Shown piece by piece: positions 18,482 to 26,844 of a stretch of DNA of 64,000 bases (position 1 is its first letter; each line of letters begins with the position of its first letter). The DNA is from an uncultured Formosa sp. (GTDB taxonomy: Bacteria > Bacteroidota > Bacteroidia > Flavobacteriales > Flavobacteriaceae), in assembly GCA_902516685.1 (NCBI GenBank), contig CABXZJ010000003.1, forward strand, positions 1 through 64,000, written 5' to 3'. The position numbers and the translations under genes were made by a program. Under the pieces are notes generated by a model. That model was not told the DNA's origin, searched no databases, and saw nothing but the letters and a program-made list of their open reading frames with translations.

Positions 18482-19121
18482 ATTAAAGCGTTTAAAGAAG
18501 GACTGGAAAGAGAACCAAAAATTCCCAAAACTTTCTAAAAAAGAAATTTATGGACTTTTACACAAAAAATCTTCATCAGTTGTAAAATGGATATTTATAA
18601 TTAGTATAATCGAGTTTAGCTTTTGGACACTACTGAGTTTGATATTTAAGGACAATGAAGCTCAACAACGTTTTGAACAATATGAAATGGACCATATAAC
18701 CATGCCGCTTATTATATTTGGTTATATGGTTCTTATTTACTTTTTTATTTTGTTCTATGGAAATTATAAATCAATATCTACTACAGTTAACTCTAAAGAG
18801 TTAATGGAAAAAATTTTAAAAACTAGAAAAACTGTTAAATACTATGTGATTTTCAACTTACTCTTTTTGTGTATTTCAATTATTATTGGAATTTACATAG
18901 AACTGAATAATAGTCCCGATATTAATTTAATTACTTCAGGATTTACAGAAAAAGAAGATTATTATATCTGGTACTTAATTATTTTAGTGATAACAATTTT
19001 AGCGATTGTTTGTATTACTGCTATATTTATTCTGTGGTATTACCTACTTTATGGATTAATGTTGAAAAAATTAAAGAAAAACTATAAATATCTTAAAAAA
19101 ATAGAATTAGATGTAGAATAA
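18474..19121 (+). CDS. Four-helix membrane protein, putative anti-sigma factor
   Basis: 215 residues. A soluble basic N-terminus (LKRLKKDWKENQKFPKLSKKE, about 4-24) is followed by four predicted membrane helices at roughly 38-56, 77-94, 122-143 and 165-192, and a Lys-rich C-terminus. The start ATG 18474 lies inside the sigma gene, so translation is coupled. Position and topology suggest an anti-sigma factor that holds the ECF factor at the membrane; I see no zinc-binding HxxxCxxC motif, so it would be a non-ZAS type. No enzyme motif is visible. Confidence 0.6.
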   Translation: MNELKRLKKDWKENQKFPKLSKKEIYGLLHKKSSSVVKWIFIISIIEFSFWTLLSLIFKDNEAQQRFEQYEMDHITMPLIIFGYMVLIYFFILFYGNYKSISTTVNSKELMEKILKTRKTVKYYVIFNLLFLCISIIIGIYIELNNSPDINLITSGFTEKEDYYIWYLIILVITILAIVCITAIFILWYYLLYGLMLKKLKKNYKYLKKIELDVE

Positions 19122-19168
19122 AAATACTATATATTTAAATCATTGTTTAGAAACTTAAACTAAATCAG

Positions 19169-19924
19169 CTATTCTTGTGGCATTACCTTAAGAAATGAAG
19201 GATGCTGTTCTATTGAATATTGAATTTTTTCAATAATTTTTTCGATTGATTCATTATCATAGTCTATATCGAGCGGTGGTTTGATTTCCATTGACTGCAA
19301 AATATTTTTCTTTTTAATTCTAATCCCTTTTTTGTCATAAGCACGTCTGAAACCATCAATTACTATGGGAACTACAATAGGTTTATAATGTTTTATTATG
19401 TGAGCTGTGCCCTTACGAATAGGTTTAAAAGGTTTAGTTGTTCCTTGTGGAAATGTAATTACCCAGCCGTCATTTAATGCTTTTTTTATATTAGAAATAT
19501 CACTCATTTTAACTTGACGATTTACCTCTTTTCCAGATTCTCTCCAAGTCCGCTCAATACTTATTGATCCAGCATAAGCAAAAACTTTTGGTAAAAGACC
19601 TGACTTCATTGTTTCTTTAGCAGCTATATAATACAAATTTAGCTTTGGATTCCAGAGATATCCGATATTTTTTAAGGTATCATCTCTACCACTAAGAGAT
19701 GCGTTAAAAACATGAAACATAGCTACAACATCTGCGAAATATGTTTGATGGTTAGAAATAAAAAGAATATTAGTTTCAGGAAGGCTTCGAAGAATATCGG
19801 AGCCGCTAATTTCTAAATGATTAAATCCCTGGTATCGTTGATGGCTGATAACCCCTAGGACACGAATAATCCACTTTTTTATAAATAAATATTGACCGAA
19901 AATATTTTTTTTTAATAACATCAT
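19169..19924 (-). CDS. 1-acyl-glycerol-3-phosphate acyltransferase (PlsC-like)
   Basis: 251-residue membrane-associated acyltransferase. The catalytic NHxxxxD motif is seen as SNHQTYFAD near residue 57, and a second conserved block as FPQGTTKPF near 162 (EGT in many relatives, QGT here). It would add the second acyl chain to lysophosphatidic acid, though some relatives acylate other lipids. Start ATG at 19924 (ATGATG); a -7 box lies 23 bases upstream. Lone minus-strand gene, convergent with the anti-sigma gene and divergent from the cyclophilin gene. Confidence 0.85.
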   Translation of the reverse strand: MMLLKKNIFGQYLFIKKWIIRVLGVISHQRYQGFNHLEISGSDILRSLPETNILFISNHQTYFADVVAMFHVFNASLSGRDDTLKNIGYLWNPKLNLYYIAAKETMKSGLLPKVFAYAGSISIERTWRESGKEVNRQVKMSDISNIKKALNDGWVITFPQGTTKPFKPIRKGTAHIIKHYKPIVVPIVIDGFRRAYDKKGIRIKKKNILQSMEIKPPLDIDYDNESIEKIIEKIQYSIEQHPSFLKVMPQE

Positions 19925-19946
19925 ACTATTAATGAAAATAGAATTA

Positions 19947-19954
19947 CAAACCTA
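19947..19954 (-). promoter_or_regulatory. -7 box of the plsC-like gene
   Basis: On the minus strand TAGGTTTG matches TAnnTTTG. It lies 23 bases before ATG 19924, giving a leader of about 17 bases. Confidence 0.5.
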
Positions 19955-20027
19955 AGATAATTTTTAAAACTAAATTTTATAAAACGCATCAAATCCCATA
20001 TATTTCATAAAAATTAAGATTAAAAAA

Positions 20028-20702
20028 ATGCGCTATTTTATATTAATAATATTTTTTTTATTTAGTTGTCAAGATATCGAGAAAAAGACAATAAAAAAAG
20101 ATGATTTTAAAAGTCAAAGTTCTATAGTTTTGGAGAAATCAATAAATACTTTTTATTTAAGTAATGAAAATGTTATGGAGTTTTTGTTAGATTATGACAA
20201 AAAGCATAAAGAAAAAAAAATTCGTATTTGTACAGATTATGGAAATATAGAAATTGAGTTATTTGAGTCTACTAAATTTCATCGTTCAAATTTTATATAC
20301 TTAGTTAAAAAAAAATATTTCGATGAAACACAATTCTATAGAGTAATAAATAATTTTATTATTCAAGGTGGCAATAGTGATGACAAAAAAACTCTTGAAA
20401 AACGAAAAAAAATAGGTCGATATCTTCTACCTAACGATAACAAAAAAGAACATAAGCACCACAGAGGAATGATTAGTATGCCAAGCAGTGCAGTTTCAAA
20501 TCCATATAAAATGGCCTCACCATTTGAATTTTTTATTGTTCTTCAAAAAGGAGGTGCTCATCACCTTGATGGAGATTATACTGTTTTTGGAAGAGTGAAA
20601 CGTGGAATGGACATTGTAGACAAAATTGCAGCTGTTCCTACAGATGACGGAGATTGGCCCGTGCAAAATATTTACTTAAACAAAGTAGAAATCATTTACT
20701 AG
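20028..20702 (+). CDS. Cyclophilin-type peptidyl-prolyl isomerase lipoprotein
   Basis: 224 residues. The N-terminus FFLFSCQD (Cys14) is a lipobox, so probably an anchored envelope foldase. The cyclophilin domain runs from about 60 to the end: DYGNIEIELFE, then FYRVINNFIIQGG (about 104-116, containing the active-site Arg and the IQGG core), and FEFFIVLQKGGAHHLDGDYTVFGRV. It catalyses cis-trans isomerisation of X-Pro bonds in exported proteins. Lone gene in front of a LysR-type regulator, 46 bases away. The short insertion KKHKEKKIRIC at the domain start is unremarkable. Confidence 0.9.
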   Translation: MRYFILIIFFLFSCQDIEKKTIKKDDFKSQSSIVLEKSINTFYLSNENVMEFLLDYDKKHKEKKIRICTDYGNIEIELFESTKFHRSNFIYLVKKKYFDETQFYRVINNFIIQGGNSDDKKTLEKRKKIGRYLLPNDNKKEHKHHRGMISMPSSAVSNPYKMASPFEFFIVLQKGGAHHLDGDYTVFGRVKRGMDIVDKIAAVPTDDGDWPVQNIYLNKVEIIY

Positions 20703-20748
20703 TTTTGTTTTTGAAATATATAAATTTATAACTAAATATATATAGTAT

Positions 20749-21684
20749 ATGACAATTACACAATTATATTACATTTTAGCTGTTGCTGAATTTAGTAATT
20801 TTACACAAGCTGCAAAACACTGTTCAGTAACTCAGCCTACACTTAGTATGCAGATTCAAAAATTAGAAGATGAACTAAAAATCCGAATTTTTGACCGTAC
20901 AAAAAAACCTATTGAACTTACGAATGTAGGAGTAAAAATAGTGACCCAGGCAAAAACTATTTTGGCGGAAGTTGAAAGAGTTAATGATATTATAGATCAA
21001 GAAAAAGGATTCATTGGGGGTGAGTTTAAATTAGGAATTTCAAATTCAATAATGCCCACACTTTTACCTTTATTTTTTAAAAAATTTGTTAACAGGTATC
21101 CAAATGTAAAACTAAATATTGAGGAGCTTAAAACAAATGATATAATTAATAAAATTAAAGAAGGTAGTTTAGATGGGGGCATTGTAAGCACTCCACTAAA
21201 TTTGAAAGATATTAAAGAGCGTGTAATATTCTATGAAAAATTAGTTGGTTATATATCTGAGAATCACAGGTTAAAAGATAAAACTTTAATTGAAATATCA
21301 GATTTGGATGTTAATGATATTTTGTTCAAAGAAAATGGTAATTCCCTTAGAAATATGGTTTTCAATATGACTAAAAATAAAGATATAACTCAAAATAATA
21401 TCTTTAACTTAAAGAGCGACAGCATAGAAATGTTAGTCAAATTGACAAATGAAGGGATGGGAATGACTGTTTTGCCATATTTAAACACTCTGGACTTAAA
21501 AACTAATGAAATAAAAAATTTACGTTTTTTTAAAAATCCACATCCAGTTAGGGAAGTGAGTCTAGTATACAACATAAGTGAATTAAAAATTCAAATTATT
21601 AACAGTATTCACAAAACGATTTCGGAGAATATTAAAGATTTAATTAAATATCAAAAAGATATCAAAATAATTAGTCCAATCTAG
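20749..21684 (+). CDS. LysR-type regulator, OxyR-like but without redox cysteines
   Basis: 311 residues: winged HTH (1-60, FTQAAKHCSVTQPTLSMQIQ) and a LysR substrate domain (about 90-300). Length, the IFDRTKKPIELT linker and the GEFKLGI start of the effector domain resemble the flavobacterial OxyR group. Where OxyR has GHCLRDQ-x4-C with Cys199 and Cys208, this protein reads GNSLRNM-x4-T: Ser199 and Thr208 in its own numbering. Cys25 in the HTH is the only cysteine. It therefore cannot sense peroxide through the OxyR disulphide and may be a diverged paralogue. An A/T-only palindrome (20719-20730) lies upstream and is weak evidence for a binding site. Confidence 0.85.
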   Translation: MTITQLYYILAVAEFSNFTQAAKHCSVTQPTLSMQIQKLEDELKIRIFDRTKKPIELTNVGVKIVTQAKTILAEVERVNDIIDQEKGFIGGEFKLGISNSIMPTLLPLFFKKFVNRYPNVKLNIEELKTNDIINKIKEGSLDGGIVSTPLNLKDIKERVIFYEKLVGYISENHRLKDKTLIEISDLDVNDILFKENGNSLRNMVFNMTKNKDITQNNIFNLKSDSIEMLVKLTNEGMGMTVLPYLNTLDLKTNEIKNLRFFKNPHPVREVSLVYNISELKIQIINSIHKTISENIKDLIKYQKDIKIISPI

Positions 21685-21741
21685 ATAAATAAGTTTACAG
21701 TATTCAATAAGGATGTCAAATATTTTAGATTTTTATATTCA

Positions 21742-22197
21742 TTAAGGTTTCATTTTTAGAGTCCATTGAAATTTAAACTTTGACACTGAATCTCCAAAAC
21801 TATCAACCCCTTCAGAGGTTAGAAAAATTGTTTGACTAGTATTTGATTGAATTAACCTGTCTAATGCATTATCAATAATTTGACCTTGGTCACAGTAAAA
21901 ACTAATTCTCCCCCTAGCCTTTTTTGTGAATTTTGCTTCATTACTAATAACTAGCATTGATACATTACAATTTAATTGTTTTATTTTTAATAATAAAAGA
22001 GCCCCTGTTGATAATTCAGCTGCCATCCCTTGAACAGCCCAAAACATTGATTTAAAAGGATTTTTATTAAACCAATTATGACGAACTTTAACATGACATT
22101 TTTTCGAGTCTATTAATTTAACTCTAACTCCACATAAAAATGCTGAAGGGAGGTTAAAAATCAGAAAAAAATTAAGTTTTTTGGCATTAGAAAACAT
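21742..22197 (-). CDS. DUF4442 hotdog-fold protein
   Basis: 151 residues of the DUF4442 family, related to hotdog-fold thioesterases. The diagnostic stretches are FNLPSAFLCGVRV (about 14-26), VRHNWFNKNPFKSMFWAVQGMAAELSTGA (about 38-66), and a C-terminal beta strand. A thioesterase-like role on acyl-CoA or a related thioester is likely by fold but unproven. Start ATG 22197. Lone minus-strand gene convergent with the LysR gene. The following 200 bases, up to the S10 peptidase start, hold no gene. Confidence 0.75.
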   Translation of the reverse strand: MFSNAKKLNFFLIFNLPSAFLCGVRVKLIDSKKCHVKVRHNWFNKNPFKSMFWAVQGMAAELSTGALLLLKIKQLNCNVSMLVISNEAKFTKKARGRISFYCDQGQIIDNALDRLIQSNTSQTIFLTSEGVDSFGDSVSKFKFQWTLKMKP

Positions 22198-22398
22198 ACT
22201 AATAGTTTAATCTTCAACTAAGTTAATGTTATTTTTTCTGTAATTAAATTAAAAATTTTAATGTAAATCAATTCGAAAAGTTAAAATACAAATACTTAGC
22301 ATATTATTTAAATAATTAAACAAACACTTTTTGATGTATAAATTTAAAAGTCTTAAATGATATTTTTAAATCATTGTTGTATTTTAGATAAAAAAAAC

Positions 22399-23886
22399 AT
22401 GAGGAAAACTATTTTATTTATTTTTTTATTATCCTTAAATCTTGGTTATACACAAAATTTAAAAATTATAACAGACACTGCTATTTTTACTAACCATAAA
22501 TCAATTATTAAAGGAGTACCAATTAATTATACCGCTGAAGTAGGAATGCAACCTGTTTGGAATAAAGATGGTAATGTTATCGCTAGCTTATTTTATACAT
22601 ACTATACAAGGGATAATATTAAAAATATTGGTAATCGCCCAATCATCATTTCATTTAATGGTGGTCCTGGGTCAGCTTCTGTCTGGATGCATATGGCATA
22701 TACTGGTCCAAGAATTTTAAATGTAGATAATGAGGGTTATCCTATTCAGCCCTATGGGTTCAAAAATAATCCAAATTCAATTTTAGATGAAGCTGATATT
22801 GTGTTTGTTAACCCTGTTAATACTGCTTATTCAAGAATGCTTAAAGATAAAGACGGTGAACTTCCTGATCGTAGCAATTTTTTTGGTATCAATGAAGATA
22901 TCGCCTATTTATCAAATTGGATTAACACGTTCATAACCAGAAAAAATCGTTGGGAATCTCCAAAATATATAATTGGTGAAAGCTATGGTGGAACTCGTGT
23001 AATGGGTCTATCATTATCGTTACAAGAAAATCAATGGATGTATTTAAACGGTGTTATTTTAGTTTCACCCGCAGATTATAAGACTCTAAGAGTTGGTGGG
23101 CCTGTATCTTCAGCATTAAACTTACCTTACTATACTGCTAGTGCTTGGTATCATAATATGTTACCAAAAACTCTTCAAAATAAAGATTTGTTGGAAATAC
23201 TTCCTGAAGTCGAAGACTTCAGTATTAACATCCTTATTCCAGCTTTAGCAAAAGGTGGGTTTATAACTCTTGAAGAAAAAATGGAAGTAAGTAATAAAAT
23301 GTCATATTATTCTGGTTTAAGTCAAAAGGTAATTCTTCAACACAACTTAGACATTCCAAATTCTTTTTTTTGGAAAGAATTACTACGAAATAGTACTGGT
23401 CAAACAATTGGACGTTTAGATTCTCGTTATTTGGGTATTGATAAAAAAGAAGCTGGTAACAAACCTGATTATAACGCTGAGTTGTCCTCATGGCTACATA
23501 GTTTCACACCTGCAATAAATCATTATATCAAAAATGAATTAAAATTTAAAACAGATACAAAATATAATATGTTTGGTTCAGTAAGACCTTGGAATAATGA
23601 CAACGATAATACTAGAGATAACTTACGTTCTGCTATGGCTCAAAATCCTTATTTGAAAGTTTTAAATCAATCCGGTTATTACGATGGTGCAACAACATAT
23701 TTTAGTGCTAAATATAACCTTTCGCAAATAGATCCAAGTGGTAAAATGAAGGACAGATTGAAGTTTAAAGGATACAGAAGCGGTCATATGATGTATCTTA
23801 GAAATGATGATCTGATACAATCAAATGAAGATCTTAGAATCTTTATTAGGGAATCATCTACAAATGGTAAAGCTGCTAAATACTAA
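22399..23886 (+). CDS. Secreted S10-family serine carboxypeptidase
   Basis: 495 residues with a signal peptide (about 1-20, ending GYTQ). I choose ATG 22399, which begins MRKTILFIF; an upstream in-frame ATG at 22357 would add a non-signal-like prefix. The serine carboxypeptidase triad is complete: Ser195 in GESYGG, Asp429 in GYYDGATT, His463 in RSGHMMY; the oxyanion segment FNGGPGS is near 92. It should remove C-terminal amino acids from peptides outside the cytoplasm. The stop TAA shares its last base with the ATG of the glycosyltransferase gene, so the two are translationally coupled. Confidence 0.88.
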   Translation: MRKTILFIFLLSLNLGYTQNLKIITDTAIFTNHKSIIKGVPINYTAEVGMQPVWNKDGNVIASLFYTYYTRDNIKNIGNRPIIISFNGGPGSASVWMHMAYTGPRILNVDNEGYPIQPYGFKNNPNSILDEADIVFVNPVNTAYSRMLKDKDGELPDRSNFFGINEDIAYLSNWINTFITRKNRWESPKYIIGESYGGTRVMGLSLSLQENQWMYLNGVILVSPADYKTLRVGGPVSSALNLPYYTASAWYHNMLPKTLQNKDLLEILPEVEDFSINILIPALAKGGFITLEEKMEVSNKMSYYSGLSQKVILQHNLDIPNSFFWKELLRNSTGQTIGRLDSRYLGIDKKEAGNKPDYNAELSSWLHSFTPAINHYIKNELKFKTDTKYNMFGSVRPWNNDNDNTRDNLRSAMAQNPYLKVLNQSGYYDGATTYFSAKYNLSQIDPSGKMKDRLKFKGYRSGHMMYLRNDDLIQSNEDLRIFIRESSTNGKAAKY

Positions 23887-24893
23887 TGAAAAGTGAAAAA
23901 GTAAGTATTTTAATACCATTTAAAAACACTGAAAAATACCTTGCGGATTGTCTAAATTCAATATTAAATCAAACTTATAAAAATTGGCAAGCCATTTTAG
24001 TTGATGACAATTCTATTGATGAAAGTTTAAATATTGTAAATGAGTTTTCAAAAAGTGACTCAAGAATAATTGTTTTAAAAAATAAAGGAAATGGAATAAT
24101 TGAGGCATTAAAGACTGCTTATAATAAAGCAGATGGAAAATTTATCACCCGGATGGACAGTGACGATTTAATGACAACAAATAAAATTAAATTTATGGTT
24201 AATGACTTAAAATTTAAAGGACCTGGTCATATTGCCTTAGGACTAGTACGTTACTTTTCTGAATCAGGGATAAAAGAAGGTTACAAACGTTATCAAGATT
24301 GGCTAAATAGTTTGATTTCAAAAGGAAAAAGCTTTAGTGACATCTATAAAGAGTGTGTGATTCCGTCTCCTTGTTGGATGCTATATCGATCAGATTTCGA
24401 TAAAACAAATGGATTTAGTTCAAGTACATATCCTGAAGATTATGATTTAGCATTTCGATTTTATGAAAATGGTTTTAAATGCATACCATGCAATAAAGTT
24501 TTACATTTATGGAGAGATTATCCATTTAGAACTTCCCGTACAAATATAAATTATAAAGAAAATAGCTTTTTGAAACTCAAAATAAATTACTTTTTAAAAC
24601 TCTCATACAATCCATTAAAAACATTAGTTTTATGGGGAGCAGGTAAGAAAGGAAAAAAAACTGCAAGTTTACTAATCTCAACTAAAACTCCTTTTGTTTG
24701 GATTTGTAATAATCCAAACAAAATTGGTTTAAAAATCTATGATGTTATTTTGAAACCTTGGCAAAAATTAAACAGCATTTCAAATTGTCAAAGTATAATT
24801 ACAATAGCAAATGAAAATTCACAGACTGACATCAAAGCTTATTTTGAAAGTCGTAAAATGAAAAATATGGTAGACTACTTCTTCTTTTGTTAA
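23886..24893 (+). CDS. GT2 glycosyltransferase with a C-terminal Rossmann-like domain
   Basis: 335 residues. The GT-A domain occupies about 1-230: VSILIPFKNTEKYLADCLNSIL at the start, the nucleotide-binding DDNS near 41, RMDSDD (DxD-type) near 93-98, and the PEDYDLAFR acceptor-side motif near 181. A second part from about 240 starts LVLWGAGKKGKKTASLL, a glycine-rich nucleotide-binding-like loop also seen in C-terminal domains of some sugar enzymes. Substrate unknown. One-base overlap with the S10 peptidase gene suggests one transcript, but I see no obvious functional link. The next promoter lies over its last codons. Confidence 0.85.
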   Translation: MKSEKVSILIPFKNTEKYLADCLNSILNQTYKNWQAILVDDNSIDESLNIVNEFSKSDSRIIVLKNKGNGIIEALKTAYNKADGKFITRMDSDDLMTTNKIKFMVNDLKFKGPGHIALGLVRYFSESGIKEGYKRYQDWLNSLISKGKSFSDIYKECVIPSPCWMLYRSDFDKTNGFSSSTYPEDYDLAFRFYENGFKCIPCNKVLHLWRDYPFRTSRTNINYKENSFLKLKINYFLKLSYNPLKTLVLWGAGKKGKKTASLLISTKTPFVWICNNPNKIGLKIYDVILKPWQKLNSISNCQSIITIANENSQTDIKAYFESRKMKNMVDYFFFC

Positions 24894-24915
24894 TTGATTA
24901 ATTGAGCTATATTTG
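24886..24915 (+). promoter_or_regulatory. Complete Bacteroidota promoter of the BatA-like operon
   Basis: TTTG (24886-24889), 18 bases, then TATATTTG (24908-24915): a full -33/-7 pair. Transcription would start near 24921. The in-frame TTG at 24913 lies inside the -7 box and cannot be the start codon. Confidence 0.75.
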
Positions 24916-24927
24916 AAAAAAATGTAT

Positions 24928-26844
24928 ATGCAATTTGAAAAACCAGAATTTTTTTATCTTTTAATAGCTCTGATAATACCGGTTTTAGTGCACTTATTTC
25001 AGCTGAGACGTTTTAAAGTTCAAGAATTTACAAACGTAGCCGTTCTTCAAAAAATAATTATAGAAAACAGACATAGCAGTGTAATAAAAAAATGGTTGGT
25101 TTTGGTGCTGAGAATCCTTGCGATAACATCAATTATTTTAGCTTTCACAAAACCGTTTGCAAGTAAACATAATTCTAATGTAAACTCAGCAGAAATCGTA
25201 ATTTATATTGACAACTCTTTCAGTATGGAAGCAAGAGGTGTTAGTGGGCCATTACTTAAACAAGCTGTTCAGAACATTTTAACATCCTCTATCCCAATTG
25301 AAAAAATAAGTGTATTCACAAATACTAAAACTTATAGAAATCGTAGTTTAAGAGAACTAAAACAAGAGCTACTTGACATCAAATATTCTAGTAATCAACT
25401 TTCAGTTAAAAATGCGCTGTTAAAGGGTAATAATTTATTTGATAAATCAAAAAAAAATAAAAGGTATTTGATTTATATATCAGATTTTCAGCGTCATAAA
25501 GAGGATCTTAAAATCACAAAAGATTCAAGCTACGAACTAATTTTAATCCCTAAAAGACCTGTAAAAAATTTAAATAATTATATTGAAAAAATTCAAATTA
25601 AAAATAATCAGAACAACTATGAGCTTGAAGTTTTTGCAAAAAAATCTTCAAATAATATAGACCCCTTGTCCATAAGTTTGTATAACAAAAGTAAACTAAT
25701 TGGTAAAACTCTTCTTGAAAATTCTAAAGACTACAAAACAACTTTTACAATTGATAATAGTAAATCATTTTTAGGGAAATTTGTTTTGGATGATAATGGG
25801 CTTATGTATGATAACGACTTTTATTTTAATATTACAAAAACTAATAAAGTTGATGTTTTAGGTCTAGGAAGTTCTGAGCCAAATTACTTAAATAAAATTT
25901 TTACTAATGATAAATTTTTATATGAATTTATTAAATTGAAAAACCTTGATTATAGTAAAATACAGCAAAAAGATTTGGTAATAATTTCTGAGCCAAAAAA
26001 TCTTTCAAAAGCACTTATTAATAATTTAAAATTATTTTTGAGTTCTGGAGGAACTGTAATTTTTATCCCTGCAGTCGATGGTAAAATTAATAACTACAAT
26101 GAGTTTTTAGAACTTGAAAAAATAAGCTTTGGAAAATTGGTCAAAAATGAAAAAAAAATAACAGTTATTGACTTTGAGCACCCAATTTTTAAACAAGTAT
26201 TTAAAAGAAATGTGAGTAACTTTAATTACCCAAGGGTGAAAACCTATTATGAGGTAAACACACCAGCTAAATCATTGTTAAATTTTGAAGGAGATAAGCC
26301 TTTTTTAATCCAAAAAAGAAGATTATTTTTTTTCACTGCAGCAATAGAATTAAAAAATTCAAATTTTACAAATTCACCATTAATTGTTACAACGCTTTAT
26401 GCAATTGGAAAATCAAGTTTTAAAAACTCTAATTTGTATTATGACTTGGGTACAAAAAATGAACTAGATTTTAAGCATAAGCTTAAAAATAATTCAGTTG
26501 TAAAACTTATTTCTGAAGATGAAATTATTGTACCAAAACAAATAAATAAAAACTCAAAACTTAAAATAACTTTTGAAGATTTACCCACCCAAGCAGGTCA
26601 TTATGCATTATGTGAAAATAATGACACCCTTAAACTTATAAGCTTCAATTATAACAGAGATGAGAGTTTATTGCGTTATCATAACTTGGAGAATTCAAAG
26701 TCCTATAAAATAGTTAACTCTATTGAAAATTCAATGGAGTCTATAAAAAGTGAAGTTTTAATTGATGGATTGTGGAAATGGTTTGTTATTTTTGCCACAA
26801 TATTTTTAGTTTTGGAATTACTAATCTTAAAAATTTTTCAATGA
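24928..26844 (+). CDS. BatA-like membrane protein with VWA domain
   Basis: 638 residues. I start at ATG 24928 (MQFEKPEFF), just after the promoter; ATG 24922 is possible. The N-terminal aerotolerance-regulator domain has two membrane helices (about 6-22 and 53-74) with the family motif VHLFQLRRFK. A von Willebrand A-like region follows with the metal-site motif DNSFSM near residue 98. A long extracytoplasmic part and a last helix (about 615-635) complete it. BatA proteins belong to the MoxR-linked Bat systems, but no moxR or other bat gene is here; this free-standing group has no assigned function. Its stop TGA overlaps the next ATG by four bases. Confidence 0.8.
   Translation: MQFEKPEFFYLLIALIIPVLVHLFQLRRFKVQEFTNVAVLQKIIIENRHSSVIKKWLVLVLRILAITSIILAFTKPFASKHNSNVNSAEIVIYIDNSFSMEARGVSGPLLKQAVQNILTSSIPIEKISVFTNTKTYRNRSLRELKQELLDIKYSSNQLSVKNALLKGNNLFDKSKKNKRYLIYISDFQRHKEDLKITKDSSYELILIPKRPVKNLNNYIEKIQIKNNQNNYELEVFAKKSSNNIDPLSISLYNKSKLIGKTLLENSKDYKTTFTIDNSKSFLGKFVLDDNGLMYDNDFYFNITKTNKVDVLGLGSSEPNYLNKIFTNDKFLYEFIKLKNLDYSKIQQKDLVIISEPKNLSKALINNLKLFLSSGGTVIFIPAVDGKINNYNEFLELEKISFGKLVKNEKKITVIDFEHPIFKQVFKRNVSNFNYPRVKTYYEVNTPAKSLLNFEGDKPFLIQKRRLFFFTAAIELKNSNFTNSPLIVTTLYAIGKSSFKNSNLYYDLGTKNELDFKHKLKNNSVVKLISEDEIIVPKQINKNSKLKITFEDLPTQAGHYALCENNDTLKLISFNYNRDESLLRYHNLENSKSYKIVNSIENSMESIKSEVLIDGLWKWFVIFATIFLVLELLILKIFQ

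Noticed and set aside
20719..20730. TATAAATTTATA palindrome before the LysR gene as operator
   Set aside because: A/T-only palindromes are frequent at this base composition; not supported beyond chance.
24913..24927. TTG 24913 as the BatA-like start
   Set aside because: The TTG is the last three bases of a TATATTTG -7 box with a TTTG -33 box 18 bases upstream, so it is not transcribed.
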